Shown piece after piece: positions 35,040 to 46,999 of a stretch of DNA of 64,000 nucleotides (position 1 is its first letter; every line of letters begins with the position of its first letter). The notes beneath the pieces are model-generated. The model was not told the DNA's origin. It ran no database searches and saw only the letters and a program-made list of their open reading frames with translations. This DNA comes from Isoetes taiwanensis. Its lineage: Eukaryota > Streptophyta > Lycopodiopsida > Isoetales > Isoetaceae. The stretch is from NCBI GenBank assembly GCA_021234155.1, contig JAJEKV010000033.1, positions 3,635,454-3,699,453 on the forward strand. Direction: 5' to 3'. The position numbers and the translations under genes were made by a program.

Positions 35040-35310
35040 GAGTATGAAGAAAATAGGTTGTGGTATCAGGAACATTGAAATATGTGTTTGCTGTTTATCT
35101 AAGAATATTTTGCACATTTCCTTCTAAGAGGAATTTGCATATCTCTATGTTGTATGTTCCTCTCGATGTACGTGATGATCTCCATGATTATTCAAAAATG
35201 TACAAAATTTTCCACGCTTGCTTCAGATTTCTACAAATTTAACATCGTGTATAATGCAAGAGAAGATTTCCAAATGTAGTGATAAGTGTGTACATAATAT
35301 TGTAGCATCA
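35040..35310. repeat. Dispersed repeat shared with 30960-31700
   Basis: Shares ATGTTCCTCTC and GCTTCAGATTTCTACAAATT words in the same order as the region around 30990-31690. Near 35665 a further shared word (GAAACTATATTGATAACAT) also occurs at 30881. The two regions look like separate diverged copies of a long repeat. Confidence 0.55.
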
Positions 35311-35423
35311 AGACCCAAAGGCGTACTAGAGGGAGAATCAGAGTTCAAGCTTGAATTTAGAGCTAGGGTAGGTGCAAAGACAAGAACGTAAGTAGGAGAT
35401 AGAATATGGACTTGATTCAGATC

Positions 35424-35457
<34 letters not shown>

Positions 35458-35520
35458 TATTTTAACGTCACGCCAGAGTAGAAGCACAATTAAGGTCTGG
35501 ATCAAGAGCACAAAATCAAC
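35424..35520 (-). mobile_element. Diverged SINE copy with (ATCT)n tail
   Basis: On the minus strand, GGCGTGACGTTAAAATACTATC runs into about eight ATCT units (GATA on the plus strand at 35427-35457), matching GGCGTGATGTTAAAACAACTATC and tail of the SINE at 31269-31450. Upstream similarity is weak, so this is either an old or 5'-truncated copy. Confidence 0.55.
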
Positions 35521-35684
35521 CAAGACTAGAATTGGAATAGAACTGGGACTGAAATTGGAACTGGATCAAGACTTGAACTAGAATCTTAACTCCTGGTGGA
35601 AGTGATAACTCCTGCTATCCAACTTTCTCTACCTTTGTCCAGAGCAAGAAATATAAAGTACTCGAAAAGGATTAGGAAACTATA

Positions 35685-36010
35685 TTGATAACATTTCAAG
35701 CTAAAATCATTAGGAAAGCTAAAATCATTTCAAGCTTAGACAATTGCTTTGTGAGCGCATTAATTAGCTTGTATACTAATTATGGGGGGATTCAAGATGC
35801 TTACTCTACTCCACCTGTGAGGAATATAATTGTTTGGAATGTGATTATTGCAGCAAATTCTCATCATCATACCATTTGGAGGCTCAATTGCTTCTTCATG
35901 AAATGCGTATGAACTTGTGAGGCCAAATAGTTTGGCATTTATTCATGCACTTGGCATTTGGTTATGCACTCTCTCGAGGCAATCATTAATGCCAGAAACC
36001 ACGAGGGAAG
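35685..36010 (+). pseudogene. Pentatricopeptide repeat (PPR) protein remnant
   Basis: PPR proteins are RNA-binding proteins acting mainly in plant organelles, built from tandem 35-residue helical pairs. The plus strand encodes CFVSALISLYTNYGGIQDAY then RNIIVWNVIIAAN, which matches the typical plant order of a short motif ending in LIxMYxKCGxIxDA followed by RNVVxWNxMIAA. After a frameshift near 35910 the next motif continues as VRPNSLAFIHALG, the usual start of the following repeat. Only about two repeats remain, there is no start codon context, and stops follow. It is a fragment. Confidence 0.6.
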
Positions 36011-36259
36011 CAATTCCATGTCAAGGTTTTCGTACTGCTATTACCTTGATGCCAAAGATGTATGTCTTGAAGCTTTTAGTATTTCATATGGAGCTCAAGG
36101 TATCAAGTGGGCTTTTAAATGGAAGAACTTTGCAAAGGCGTGCTTGGGTGCCCGTTTGGGGCCAATAATTGTTAATGACATGGAGTACATGTTCTTGCGT
36201 GATCATGATTTGCGTGATGTGAATAAAGACATGCAAATTACAAAAAGGTTTTCCTGAAT

Positions 36260-38570
36260 GATTCTTTCTCCCTTGTTGAGAAAAATCTGCATAAAGGCTT
36301 TCTACTCTGCATAAAGTCTGCCATTCAGCATTGGACAACTTGAGGGACATGGAAATGAATATAAAGTTGAAAATGTGCCTAGGAACCTGCCAGTTGGAGA
36401 GGTTTACTGGCGGAAACCTCGACGGCAGGCTCCTAAACGCAAACCCACGTGGAGCCAAAAAATCCCGCCACACGGCAAAATATTAAATTTTTTTTTCGGC
36501 ACTTTTTTTGTTTAGCTTCTTTCTTGCTCGGCTATGGCGATACGTCATTCTGTTGAGGCGCTTCATGATTGAACGAGTTTTTGGAGCTGCTCGTATCTGG
36601 CGGTTGCCTTGCATCGAGTTTTTTCGCGTTAGAGAGCTTTTCTTTGAAGATCAAGGCCTGTTTTGTTTGTTGCAGGCAAGGTTTTGGCCATGCTTGCCTC
36701 CTTTATGTTCTTGCCTTCATGTTTGCTTGTTTCTAACAAATGTTTATTTGTAGGTGATCCTAAAGTATTAGTTTGATCCTCGACTTTCTAGCTTTATTCC
36801 TCAAGTTTCTTGCTTCATTCATCTACTTTCTTGCTTCATTCCTCGAGTTTCTGACTCTGTTGCATGGGTGCAGTGGTTATTAGGTTGCAGTAGGTTGTAG
36901 TTGTTCATTCTGTTATGGATCCTCGTGGTCTAAAGTTTAAGTTGGAGGTTTCCTAGGTTGGAGGTTTCTTACTTTTTGGGGCTACTCTATTTAGATTGCC
37001 AAGGATGATTTAGGTTGCAGGATGACCAATGTACCCTTACATGCGAATCATGCGATATAGATTTCAAAGTGGATGTTTAATGGGAGTACTCTTTCGTGAA
37101 AAGTATAGCAGAGGAGCAGCCTTTTTCTTTGTAGGGACTGGACATTTTTTCCTCTGTTCTTCTTGGCTAATTTTGCAGCCTTACACTTTTGAGGTCTGCT
37201 GACAGCATATCGGCGTCGTTGGAGTTGTACATCCGGTTCGTCTAGCTTACAGAAATTTGGTCTTCATTCAAGATTCAAGATTAAGAGAGTGCTAAGGAAC
37301 TCTTTGTTTTGTTGAAGAGGCATGAAAGTGTTTTATCTAGCAGATATATGTAATGAGGAATTCAGTGGTGAACTCAAATAGCGATAGAGGTTTCTATGGT
37401 ATGGCGCTTTTGACACTTCACAATTGCCCATGTTGAAGAGTCAATCTTTGTATAACTATGATTTTTGAGCACTACATTATGGCAAACTGTTAATTCTTGA
37501 CAATTCTTGACTTGAACAAAATTTTAATGTAATTGTGGCGGTCTTTGTTGTTGTAATGGTCTTTGTAAACCTACAACCCAAAAAATACCTGATTTAAAAA
37601 TTAAGCCAAACTCCAGGAATTTTAGCTCCCTGGGGGTTTACGAGCAAGGGTTTCTTGACATGGACTGCGTGCTTGATGACCAATTTCCACTTGTTGCATG
37701 CGATGTATTTGTAGAGATATGCATATAGCTCAATAGAAAATAACTTTGGAAATGGTATCTACAAGTTTGATCACTTTGTTCTCCATGCTTTTCTTTAAGC
37801 CCTATGTGTAGCAAAAGTCAAAGATCACATAGATAAACATAACGTAAAGTAGAGTCCATCGGCATCCATTCTAGTTTCCAACGTAACATATGCCTACTCT
37901 GTGTACACTGTGTACAATTTAAAGACATCTTTGGAGCAAGATTCTAAACGGGAAGGTTCTTCATTTTTCCTCTTGAGGGGCAATGTATTTATGTTGCAAC
38001 ATTCCTTATTAGGTAAGGATTCCTACCAAAGAACAAGTATGCATCCTTCAACAATTACAAAATTTTCTTACCTATATATAGAAATATGCTTTTAGAATAT
38101 TTGCTTCCTCCTAAAAATGACGCTTTGCTATAGGGCCCCTTTTTTTGGAGAGGGTAAAAAAGCATCATTCTAGTGGTTGTAGGATCGCCACCTATATGAA
38201 GAAATATAAGGAAAATGCTATGAATTTTGGCCAGTTTAGACAAGTGTCGATGATTTAAACCATTTAGAGATTGCTTGTTAGAAATTTGACACCTCATCAT
38301 TTTTTATCAACAATTCTATTCAAAAAAAAAAAGGGTAGATAGTGTGTGAAATTTTAAATATGTGCACTAAAATTACTGAGGAAATGAGTGAGGTGGCATT
38401 GCATTTATTACATAGTTTTCCATGAAGCTTCTTTCTTGTGCCTCGAATTCAAACGGCCATATCTCTTAAAAAGGATGTCAGATTAAGGCAAAACCTATGT
38501 CATTGGATTCCTCTCATCGAGAGCTTTTCAAGGACTAGTAATTTCCTATCATTTTGTCGCCATTGTAGCC
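36260..38570. other. Unclassified stretch
   Basis: No recognised domain. Around 36790-36855 the words TTTCTTGCTTCATTC and CTCGAGTTTCT recur imperfectly. An 81-residue open frame at 36508-36753 is rich in Leu, Phe, Arg and Cys and has no family match. The style is that of transposon-derived non-coding sequence. Confidence 0.25.
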
Positions 38571-38584
38571 AACTGTGATTGAAA

Positions 38585-39030
38585 TGGATAATCTTTGTGG
38601 AATCTTCATAGAATCTAAGGGAATCTTGAGAGAATCTAGAAAGAGAATCTAGAAGGATCTTCGTAGAATCTCAGGGATTATCGAGGAATCTTATGATAAC
38701 CTCTGAGAATCTAGAGGAATCTTGAGAGAATCTTGGAGAATCCTAATAGAATCTTAGGGGATGTTCATATAATCTTTGAGAATCTAAGGTAACCTTTCTA
38801 GATCTTGGAGAATCAAGAGGAATCTCAAGAGCATCGACGGGTCTTTGTAGAGCCTTAGAGAATCTAAAGAAATCTTCATGAAATCTTAAAGAATCTAGTG
38901 AATCTTAAGAGAACCTGAGGGAATCTTCCTAGAATCTTTGAGAACCTAGAGGAGTTATACGAGAATCTTGGAGAATCCTTATAGAGTCTTAGAGAACCTA
39001 ACGGAATCTTCATATAATTTAAGGATCCTG
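38585..39030. repeat. Degenerate minisatellite built on (A)GAATCT
   Basis: Over about 440 bases the hexamer GAATCT, often as AGAATCT, recurs more than 25 times at irregular spacings of mostly 10-16 bases. The surrounding phrases include GGAATCTTNATAGAATCT and TTGAGAGAATCTNGA. The array is heavily diverged. It encodes no long open frame. Confidence 0.8.
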
Positions 39031-40079
39031 TTCTAATGCTTGCTACTTTTTTAAGATCATGGAGCCATTATCCAGTAGACCAGCCCATCCTGTAGCACAT
39101 GCCACTGCAACAATACCGAGATTATTGGTCGTTATATCTTTTAAGACTTTGGATATCTTCATCGGTTTCTTCATGTCCCTTACAAGATTCAGATAAAATT
39201 CCAGCCAATAAGTGAGCCCGTAGAGAGAAATGTTCTGCCGCGATAAATTTCTTGTAAATATAAGTGGAGCACGTTAGGCTGAAAATTTTTGTCAAGGTGT
39301 GATGATGGATTCCCCGCAGCCCCATCATTCGGCCTCAAACGCGAAGATTGAGATCAAAACTTGATGTTGCTTATGGCAAATAACAATGTGAAAAAATGGA
39401 CAAAATTTTGGGAAGGAAAATCAATAAAATAGAGCAAGAAGGAAAATAGAAAATGTAGAAAAATAAAAAGATATAGAAAATAAAAGGGTGCGTCACTTTA
39501 TTCAAGAATAAGGTAATATAAAGCTTCAAGGAATCTTCACATAAGGAAAGAGGTCTCTCGCCTCTCTCCCTAGGGCCTGCCACTACCCTTTCTCCATAGA
39601 AATCCAAGAGCCAAAAGAGGAGGAGAACAAGTCTCCTTGTCATGATCTTGACCATTTATTTTTTACACCTCATCAATTGTCTTGTATTTATTTCTTCTCC
39701 TTATAGCATCTTCTTGCTTAACAACTAACACAACTTAATATGGGCCTTTGGATTCTAACAACAAGCACAAATGAATTTGGGCCCTCGATCTCTCTCTCTT
39801 CCCCTCCCCCCCCCCTTCCAGATCTTTAGAGTGCAGTTCTTCCATGGTGACCGGGATTTGCCAAAAAAAGGGTCAATAATGTGCAGCTTTCCTCTACTTA
39901 ATTCAAATGGATGTTAACCCCCCTAGGTTAAATAGAAGTACTTGGCTACAAGATTACTTGCCGCTTACTTCACATTTATGAAAGCTAGTAGATTAAATCA
40001 TCATTGCTTCTGATAAGTCCACAATAAGCATTGTACACACAATGACCATGTCAAACGAAGCCAAGACCAGCTTTAATGG

Positions 40080-40775
40080 TGATATGGCACTAGCTAGGGG
40101 CGGCTCGGAGGAATGATTTGCAAGAGACAAACACGAGGCAAGGACTTTGGATGAATATTTTGATTGTTAACTTTAGGAGCTTTTAAAATTAACTTAAGAG
40201 AACCATTGAAATGTTAAAAGTTTTAAAGCAAAGGAACCATTGAAATTCTAAACAATCGAATAAATGAACGAAATAGCAAACAGAAGCCTTTTGTGTCGTT
40301 AAAATAGAAAAAAATTGGAAACTTTCCAGAAATAGCTTCTGGATCAGCGGAATTGGAGGATGGCAGAGAAGGGTGCCGAATTTAGGCCAAAAGGTAAGGG
40401 AAACCCCCGATTTAGATCTGTAATAGCTTTTTAGAATAGTATAACACATGAATCGATCTGCAGAATTAGAGAAGCTGGAAGTGTTCGCTTGAGGCGGATA
40501 GTCTGATCGTCCAAACCTGCTGTAGAATTACTAGAAAATTGTTGTTTGAATGTTTCCTTAGCTCTAGATAAAAATTCCAGAGAATCACAGAGAGGCTATC
40601 CAGCTGGTTAGCAGACTCTCAGAATTGGGAGGAATTTGAGCTTAGACTTGCCGTGTTTGCAAATCAGAGCCCGGTTGGGTGGAAAAGTTGTGCCGGAAGA
40701 ACTTGATCTGGAGTTCTAGATCATTTTGATTAACTGTGTTTGACAATTTTGCAGGTGAAAAGACCGCTTGTATCA
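40080..40775 (+). mobile_element. 5' LTR of gag-only gypsy element (copy 1)
   Basis: About 696 bases, start TGATATGGCACTAGC, end CGCTTGTATCA. Preceded by AATGG (40075-40079), which recurs directly after the 3' LTR at 45061-45065. A primer-binding site TGGTATCAGAGC lies at 40778-40789. Confidence 0.9.
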
Positions 40776-40812
40776 ATTGGTATCAGAGCTGTAACATCCT
40801 AAGATTCTGTGA

Positions 40813-41803
40813 AATGACCCAGAACAAATTTATTCTCCCCATGGCTCAAGATAGTCGGGGCTATGAATCTTTCGCTACAGGTGCGAGCTGATTGGCACCG
40901 CCTACATCCGCTAGTTTTGAGGAAAATCAAAGGAAGCTTGAATATGTAGCAATTCTGTATGGGTATTTGCCAGATATATTCCCACAGCCTCCTTTGCCTG
41001 TAAAGTACGCCACCAGTTACTCCACCACCACCTGATTCTCCCTCTGCAGCCTGCCAATGTCGCAATTCGAATTAAATGGTTGGAGAAGGTAGAAGGAATG
41101 CCGTCATATGCTGGAGATAAACGGAGTCCGCCAGCAGTTCTGGGATTCTTGGCAAGTTGAGAAAGTTTCTTTGAAAGAGTCAAAGCAACGGAAGAGTAGA
41201 AACTACAAGCCATGGATAAATATTTAACTGACGTAGCCAGAATATGGTGGCAAGGACGGAAGAAATTGTTACCTCAGATAAAAACCTGGGCCGCTTTTAG
41301 AAAAGCATTCGCGTCGCACAACTTGCATGCAAATTATTATCCAGATCTTAAAAGACAGTGGGATCTTTTTAAGCAAAGGGAACATGAATCGGTTTTTATC
41401 ATTTTATTCCAAGTTCTCCTACTTAGCGGTGCGGGGGAGAATTACCAAGAAGAGGACTATCTGAAAAGTGAAGTGACGCGAAAATTTGTAGCTTGACTAC
41501 GAGATCCATTATATGCAGAGCTATGTTTTGCAGAACCATCGACTATTGATGAAGCGGTGCGAAAGGCTGAAGCTGCAGAGATGAAACTCAATCCCAGTAT
41601 AATGCGGTATGATATTTGGGAGGGGTACCCTCAGGAGAAGAATTTTAAGCCAGATAATGGCAAGGTATCTGAAAGAGAGAATAAGAGGTATCGAGTAAGT
41701 CCCTTGCTTGGCAATGATGAAACCCGTATGAAGGGAAGCAATGGAGAATGCGGGATGGCCAAAGCACTGGCAAAAGTACCCCCGGGAGGATGTTTTATAT
41801 GCG
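40813..41803 (+). pseudogene. Gypsy gag, copy 1, truncated
   Basis: Coding sense for a Ty3/gypsy Gag: MDKYLTDVARIWWQG (41212) and later LHANYYPDLK, the region shared by retrotransposon Gag capsid proteins, followed by SEVTRKFVA and AELCFAEPSTIDEAV. It is cut after the first two Cys of the zinc knuckle (CFIC, at 41790), where the second duplication unit begins. Several frameshifts and a TGA codon interrupt it. Confidence 0.75.
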
Positions 41804-42064
41804 AGATCTTTAGAGTGCAGTTCTTCCATGGTGACCGGGATTTGCCAAAAAAAGGGTCAATAATGTGCAGCTTTCCTCTACTTAATTCAAATGGATGTTA
41901 ACCCCCCTAGGTTAAATAGAAGTACTTGGCTACAAGATTTATTTGCCGCTTACTTCACATTTATGAAAGCTAGTAGATTAAATCATCATTGCTTCTGATA
42001 AGTCCACAATAAGCATTGTACACACGATGACCATGTCAAACGAAGCCAAGACCAGCTTTAATGG

Positions 42065-42764
42065 TGATATGGCACTAGCTTGGGGGCGTGGCTCAGAGGA
42101 ATGATTTGCAGAGACAAACACAGAGGCAAGGACTTTGGATGAATATTTTGATTGTTAACTTTAGGAGCTTTTAAAATTAACTTAAGAGAACCATTGAAAT
42201 GTTAAAAGTTTTAAAGCAAAGGAACCATTGAAATTCTAAACAATCGAATAAATGAACGAAATAGCAAACAGAAGCCTTTTGTGTCGTTAAAGTAGAAAAA
42301 AATTGGAAACTTTCCAGAAATAGCTTCTGGATCAGCGGAATTGGAGGATGGCAGAGAATTGTGCCGAATTTAGGCCAAAAGGTAAGGGAAACCCCCGATT
42401 TAGATCTGTAATAGCTTTTTAGAATAGTATAACACATGAATCGATCTGCAGAATTAGAGAAGCTGGAAGTGTTCGCTTGAGGCGGATAGCCTGATCGTCC
42501 AAACCTGCTGTAGAATTACTAGAAAATTGTTGTTTGAATGTTTCCTTAGCTCTAGATAAAAATTCCAGAGAATCCCAGAGAGGCTATCCAGCTGGTTAGC
42601 AGACTCTCAGAATTGGGAGGAATTTGAGCTTAGACTTGCCGTGTTTGCAAATCAGAGCCCGGTTGGGTGGAAAAGTTGTGCCGGAAGAACTTGATCTGGA
42701 GTTCTAGATCATTTTGATTAACTGTGTTTGACAGTTTTGCAGGCAAAAAACACCGCTTGTATCA
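42065..42764 (+). mobile_element. Duplicated internal LTR (copy 2)
   Basis: About 700 bases, near-identical to 40080-40775, created by the tandem duplication. Preceded by the copied flank ending AATGG and followed by a primer-binding site. Confidence 0.9.
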
Positions 42765-42803
42765 ATTGGTATCAGAGCTGTAACATCCTAAGATTATGTG
42801 AAA

Positions 42804-44077
42804 TGGCCCAGAACAAATTTATTCTCCCTGTAGCTCAGTATAATCAGGCTATGAATGCTGCTTAGATTGCAGTACAGATTGGTCTGCCTACATCTGCTAG
42901 TTTTGAGGAAAATCAAAAAAAGCTTGAATATGTAGCAATTCTGTATGGGTATTTGCCAGATATATTCCCACAGCCTCCTTTGCCTGTAAAGTACGCCACC
43001 AGTTACTTCACCACCACCTGATTCTCCTACTGCAGTTGCCAATGTCAGAACAGGTCGAATTAAATGGTTGGAGAAGGTAGAAGAAATGCCATATCTTTGG
43101 GAGATAAACCAGTCCGCCAGCCATTCACGGGATTCTTGGCAAGTTGGGAAAGTTTCTTTGAAAGAGTCAAAGCTACGGAAGAGCAGAAACTGCAAGCCAT
43201 GGATAAATATTTAACTGACGTAGCCAGAATATGGTGGCAAGGAGGAAGAAATTGTTACCTCGGATAAAACACAGGCGCTTTTAGAAAAGCATTAAGTCGC
43301 ACAACTTGCATGCAAATTATTATCCGGATCTTAAAAAGACGATTGGGATCTTTTTTAAGCAAGGGGAACATGAATCGGTACATTATTTTTATTCCAAATT
43401 CTCCTACTTAGCGGTACAGATGGGAGAATTACAGCCAGGAGGACTATCTGAAAGTGAAGTGACGCAAAAATTTGTAGCTGGACTACGAGATCCATTATAT
43501 GCAGAGCTATGTTTTGCGGAACCATCGACTATTGATGAAGCGGTGCAAAAGGTCAAAGCTGCGAGAGATGAAACTCAATCCCAGTATAATGCGGTATGAT
43601 ATTTGGGAGGGGTACCCTCAGGAGAAGAATTTTAAGCCAGATAATGGCAAGGTATCTAAAAGAGAGAATAAGAGGTATCGAGTAAGTGCCTTGCTTGGCA
43701 ATGATGAAACCCGTACGAAGGGAAGCAATGGAGAACGCGGGATGGCCAAAGCACCGGCAAAAGTACCCCCGGAAGGATGTTTTATATGCGGAGGTCCTCA
43801 CTATAAGAATCAATGTCCAAAAGCTATATCCAAAGGGGATCCTGAGCAACAAAAGGAAGATACTCGAGCAAACACCCAAACATCTGCGCAGATAGCCATG
43901 TTCGTGTTGCCGAAGAAGTTCCTGAACGTTCCCACGCTAAGTTTGACAAAGAAAAGGCGGAAGCCTATGAAAGAAGTTGGATTCAAATCAGCTATTTGGG
44001 TAAAGATAAGTAGAGTAAAACGTCTGTGTAGACATGTGTTTGTTGAATGGTTTGAGCATTGTATTCGTTTGAATTGA
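42804..44077 (+). pseudogene. Gypsy gag, copy 2, with zinc knuckle
   Basis: The more complete Gag copy. The central part (43199-43600) is open: MDKYLTDVARIWWQGG, LHANYYPDLK, HYFYSKFSYLAVQMGELQPG, then FVAGLRDPLYAELCF. A frameshift leads to a zinc knuckle CFICGGPHYKNQC (43780), close to the CX2CX4HX4C consensus but one residue shorter before His. After it the frame continues to a stop near 44077. No protease, RT or integrase follows. Gag would form virus-like particles in the cytoplasm. A stop near 42865 and shifts near 43265 and 43595 make this copy non-functional as written. Confidence 0.75.
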
Positions 44078-44339
44078 GATAATGAAAGTTTTTTTTTCAA
44101 ATGAATGTTGTTCTAGAGTTTAGAAGGGGGCAAATCTGTGGATCGCAAAGACACAGAAGCGGACCCTTTAGAATTATAAGACATATGGTAAGTTTACTAG
44201 CCTAGAAGAAATCCTTTCAAAGCAGATAGTCAGGTGACTAGCTTGGAAAGAAAGGTGGTTATTCCAGCAAAGCGGATAGTCAATTGACTAGCTTTGGGAA
44301 AGCTGGTTACTCCCTAAGGCAGATGATCGAGGACGATCA

Positions 44340-44359
44340 GCCTTGGGAAGGGAGGGAAT
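44340..44359 (+). other. Polypurine tract of the gag element
   Basis: Purine-rich CCTTGGGAAGGGAGGGAAT lies immediately before the 3' LTR and would prime plus-strand DNA synthesis. Confidence 0.7.
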
Positions 44360-45060
44360 TGATATGGCACTAGCTTGGGGGCGTGGCTCAGAGGAATGAT
44401 TTGCAGAGACAAACACAGAGGCAAGGAATTTGGATGAATATTTTGATTGTTAACTTTAGGAGCTTTTAAAATTAACTTAAGAGAACCATTGAAATATTAA
44501 AAGTTTTAAAGCAAAGGAACCATTGAAATTCTAAACAATCGAATAAATGAACGAAAATAGCAAACGAAGCCTTTTGTGTCGTTAAAGTAGAAAAAAATTG
44601 AAAACTTTCCGGAAATAGCTCCCGGATCAATGGAATTGGCGGATGGCGAAGAAGGGTGCGGATTTAGGCCAAAAGGTAAGGGAAACCCCGATTTAGATCT
44701 GTATGACTTTTTAGAATAGTATACCACGAGGAATCGATCTACTGAGAATTAGAGAAGCCGGAAGTGTTAAGCTGAGGCGAGGATAACACGTCGTCCAAAC
44801 CCTGCTATAGAATTACTAGAAAATTGTTATTTGAATGTTTCCTTAGCTCTAGATAAAAATTCCAGAGAATCCCGAGAGGCTATCCAAAATGGTTAGCGAG
44901 ACTCTCGAATTGGGAGGAATTTGAGCTTAGAACTGTTTTGTAAATCGAGTCAGGTTGGGTGGAAAAGTTGTCTTGGGAAGAACTTGATCCGGAGTTCTAG
45001 ATCATTTTGATTAAGCTGTTTTTGGCAGTTTTTTTGCAAAAAAAAAGACCGTTTGTATCA
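44360..45060 (+). mobile_element. 3' LTR of gag-only gypsy element
   Basis: About 701 bases, start TGATATGGCACTAGC, end GTTTGTATCA, followed by the target duplication AATGG at 45061-45065. More diverged from LTR copies 1 and 2 than those are from each other, as expected if copy 2 arose later by duplication. Confidence 0.9.
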
Positions 45061-45065
45061 AATGG

Positions 45066-46145
45066 ATCAAAATTATGATCCTGAAGGACAATCTTTCACA
45101 ATTAATCGTCACACAATCTAGGCGAGCATTTTTGTTGAATGTAGAAAGCATTTTTTTTTCTAAGTCCCAAATATGCCTCTATTTTAAAGAACACCTATTT
45201 ATGTATCCAACTAGTGTAGATTGTGCCCTTCTACAATTCTTTTAAAATAATAATGCAGTAATCCTTCTATACCACAAGCAACAATGAACAACATAGCAGA
45301 TAAAAACGGAAATAGATGAGAAAAGGACTATTGTTATAAAACATCCTAGAATTTACTTTGCAGCAGATGCAATGATGTTTAACTTGCAAGAAGCCAAATA
45401 TTGTGTTTATACCAATGAATAGAATAGAATAAAATTTTATATTATAAAGTTTTAGTGTATATCTGTTGTGAATCATGACGCAAATTAGACAACTCATATT
45501 GGCCTTCTAGATCAGATGGCCATGAATCGTGGAAGAAATGGGGAAAAGGAGAAAAGTAAAGGAAAAAATGGGATGAATGGGAGGGAAAAGGGAAAGAGGA
45601 ATATAAGGATTTTTTTTAATTTTTCTTTTTTGGAACGGGGGGAGCAAAAAAGCCAAAAAAAAGGGGGAGGAAAATTGGAGGGGAGAAAAAAAGAAAAAGG
45701 GTACAAATGTGCACAAACTTTATACAACCCATGCTTAGTCTCTAGTATATATTATACATTTCGACGTCCATGGGGACCAATTGACTATGGGACCCATACA
45801 ATTGAGCTAGTATAAACATAGGACTCGTTTCTTTTTGCTATTATATGTTCACCATATTAGATCCACGACTATTGATTCTTCTTGATGCCCCCATACGACA
45901 GCTATAAATATAATAATTAAGAGAAAAAAAATGAGATGTAAAATGAAATGCCTTTGCAGCCTTCGCCCTTATTTAAGCCACATGCAAAAGAAAGATCTTA
46001 ATTCTAATTAATACCAATGAAAATGCACATAAAACACACCAGGCGCGTGGATAACTTAACTTGGAAAAGACATGTTGACATGTTACATGTCTATCCAATA
46101 ATGGGAATTCCATGGTCGTCGATTATAGCACGCATCTATCCTACA
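45066..46145. other. Spacer, nothing recognised
   Basis: AT-rich. Contains an A/G-rich block at 45530-45710 with Lys/Gly/Arg-type open frames that look compositional, not coding. A partial 130-bp-family copy lies inside at 45761-45823. Confidence 0.25.
45761..45823 (-). mobile_element. Partial 130-bp-family retroposon copy
   Basis: The minus strand reads ATTGTATGGGTCCCATAGTC and then ATTGGTCCCCATGGACGTC, matching the 3' half of the copy at 3571-3690 and the GGGTCCCATAGGCCGATTGG core at 10093-10222. Confidence 0.5.
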
Positions 46146-46151
46146 TAAAAA

Positions 46152-46169
46152 AAAAAAAAAAAAAAAAAC
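46152..46169 (+). repeat. Poly(A) tract
   Basis: About 18 consecutive A after CTATCCTACAT. No element body was identified upstream. Confidence 0.6.
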
Positions 46170-46565
46170 ACAGGGCAAGAATGTAGCTTCAACTCCTGCT
46201 ATTATACCCACTTTTGTAGACCAGTTTGTAAATGTGAACATCCATGTTGAATATGAGGTAATGTAATATTTCTATGGTATGAGGTTGCCAGGTAATGTAA
46301 TAGAAGCGGCAGATCTATGTTCCCTGATCCGAGCTGCCTTCTGAAGGGCCACCACATGGCTCTGCCACATCGGTACAAAGAGGAGGCGGCAGGATTTGGG
46401 GAACAATCCGGGGTAGCGAAGAATCAGATAGGAAATTTGGCTACACAGGTGTAGTCTGTGAGGCTGCTTAATTGGATAAGCCTTGGTGCTATTAGATGGT
46501 AATTTGTTCAAGGCGGTGTCTATTTTCTGGAAAGAAGATGAAACTCAAAGAGTAAATCCCAATTG

Positions 46566-46990
46566 AATATGTAGCAAAATAACAGGGGGTTCCAAGGGGA
46601 TTTGATATGGACGTAAAAAATAACAATTCCTGAAACCATAGACCATATATCCCTAAAACAATTGAATGTGTTGTTATAAAAAAAAAAAACATAAATTCAA
46701 GATAAAAAATAATCACATTAACTCACTGGGTATATTGGTTAAGGTAGTCTTATTAGAACAATGAGTTATTTTGGTAGAGGTTCGAGCCCCCGTATTTCAT
46801 ATTCTAGACAAAGCCGTATAGAGGTTCGATATTCCCTAAAAACCTTAGGCGAAATTGTATTTCATATTTCAAAATCATAGGCCTCCAATCATAAATGACC
46901 ATAAGCAAAACGAGAGGTGCTTCAGCCCCAACATACAACTGAGTCATGGGATCGACGAATCCGGCGGAATTGGTGGTAGTCGGGGGTGCT
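46566..46990 (+). repeat. Dispersed repeat family R1, copy 2 (empty site)
   Basis: Aligns with 10003-10568 but lacks the 130-bp retroposon: ATATATCCCTAAAACAATTG is continuous here. This gives the pre-insertion state and shows that R1 copies predate that insertion. Confidence 0.8.
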
Positions 46991-46999
46991 TTATATTAA

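Larger units (their letters stand above)
39820..43787 (+). repeat. 1,984-bp tandem duplication (two units)
   Basis: Unit 1 is 39820-41803 and unit 2 is 41804-43787. Both start AGATCTTTAGAGTGCAGTTC and end inside gag at GGATGTTTTATATGCG. Each unit holds about 255 bases of flanking host DNA, one LTR, a primer-binding site and most of gag. Because the flank is duplicated too, this is a segmental duplication after insertion rather than two independent insertions. The units have since diverged by substitutions and small indels. Confidence 0.9.

Noticed and set aside
38585-39030. CRISPR-like array
   Set aside because: The repeats are six to seven bases, irregularly spaced and diverged, in plant DNA. 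This is a degenerate minisatellite.
45516-45815. Lys/Gly/Arg-rich 99-residue frame
   Set aside because: It is generated by an A/G-rich low-complexity tract and has no sign of selection or domain structure.
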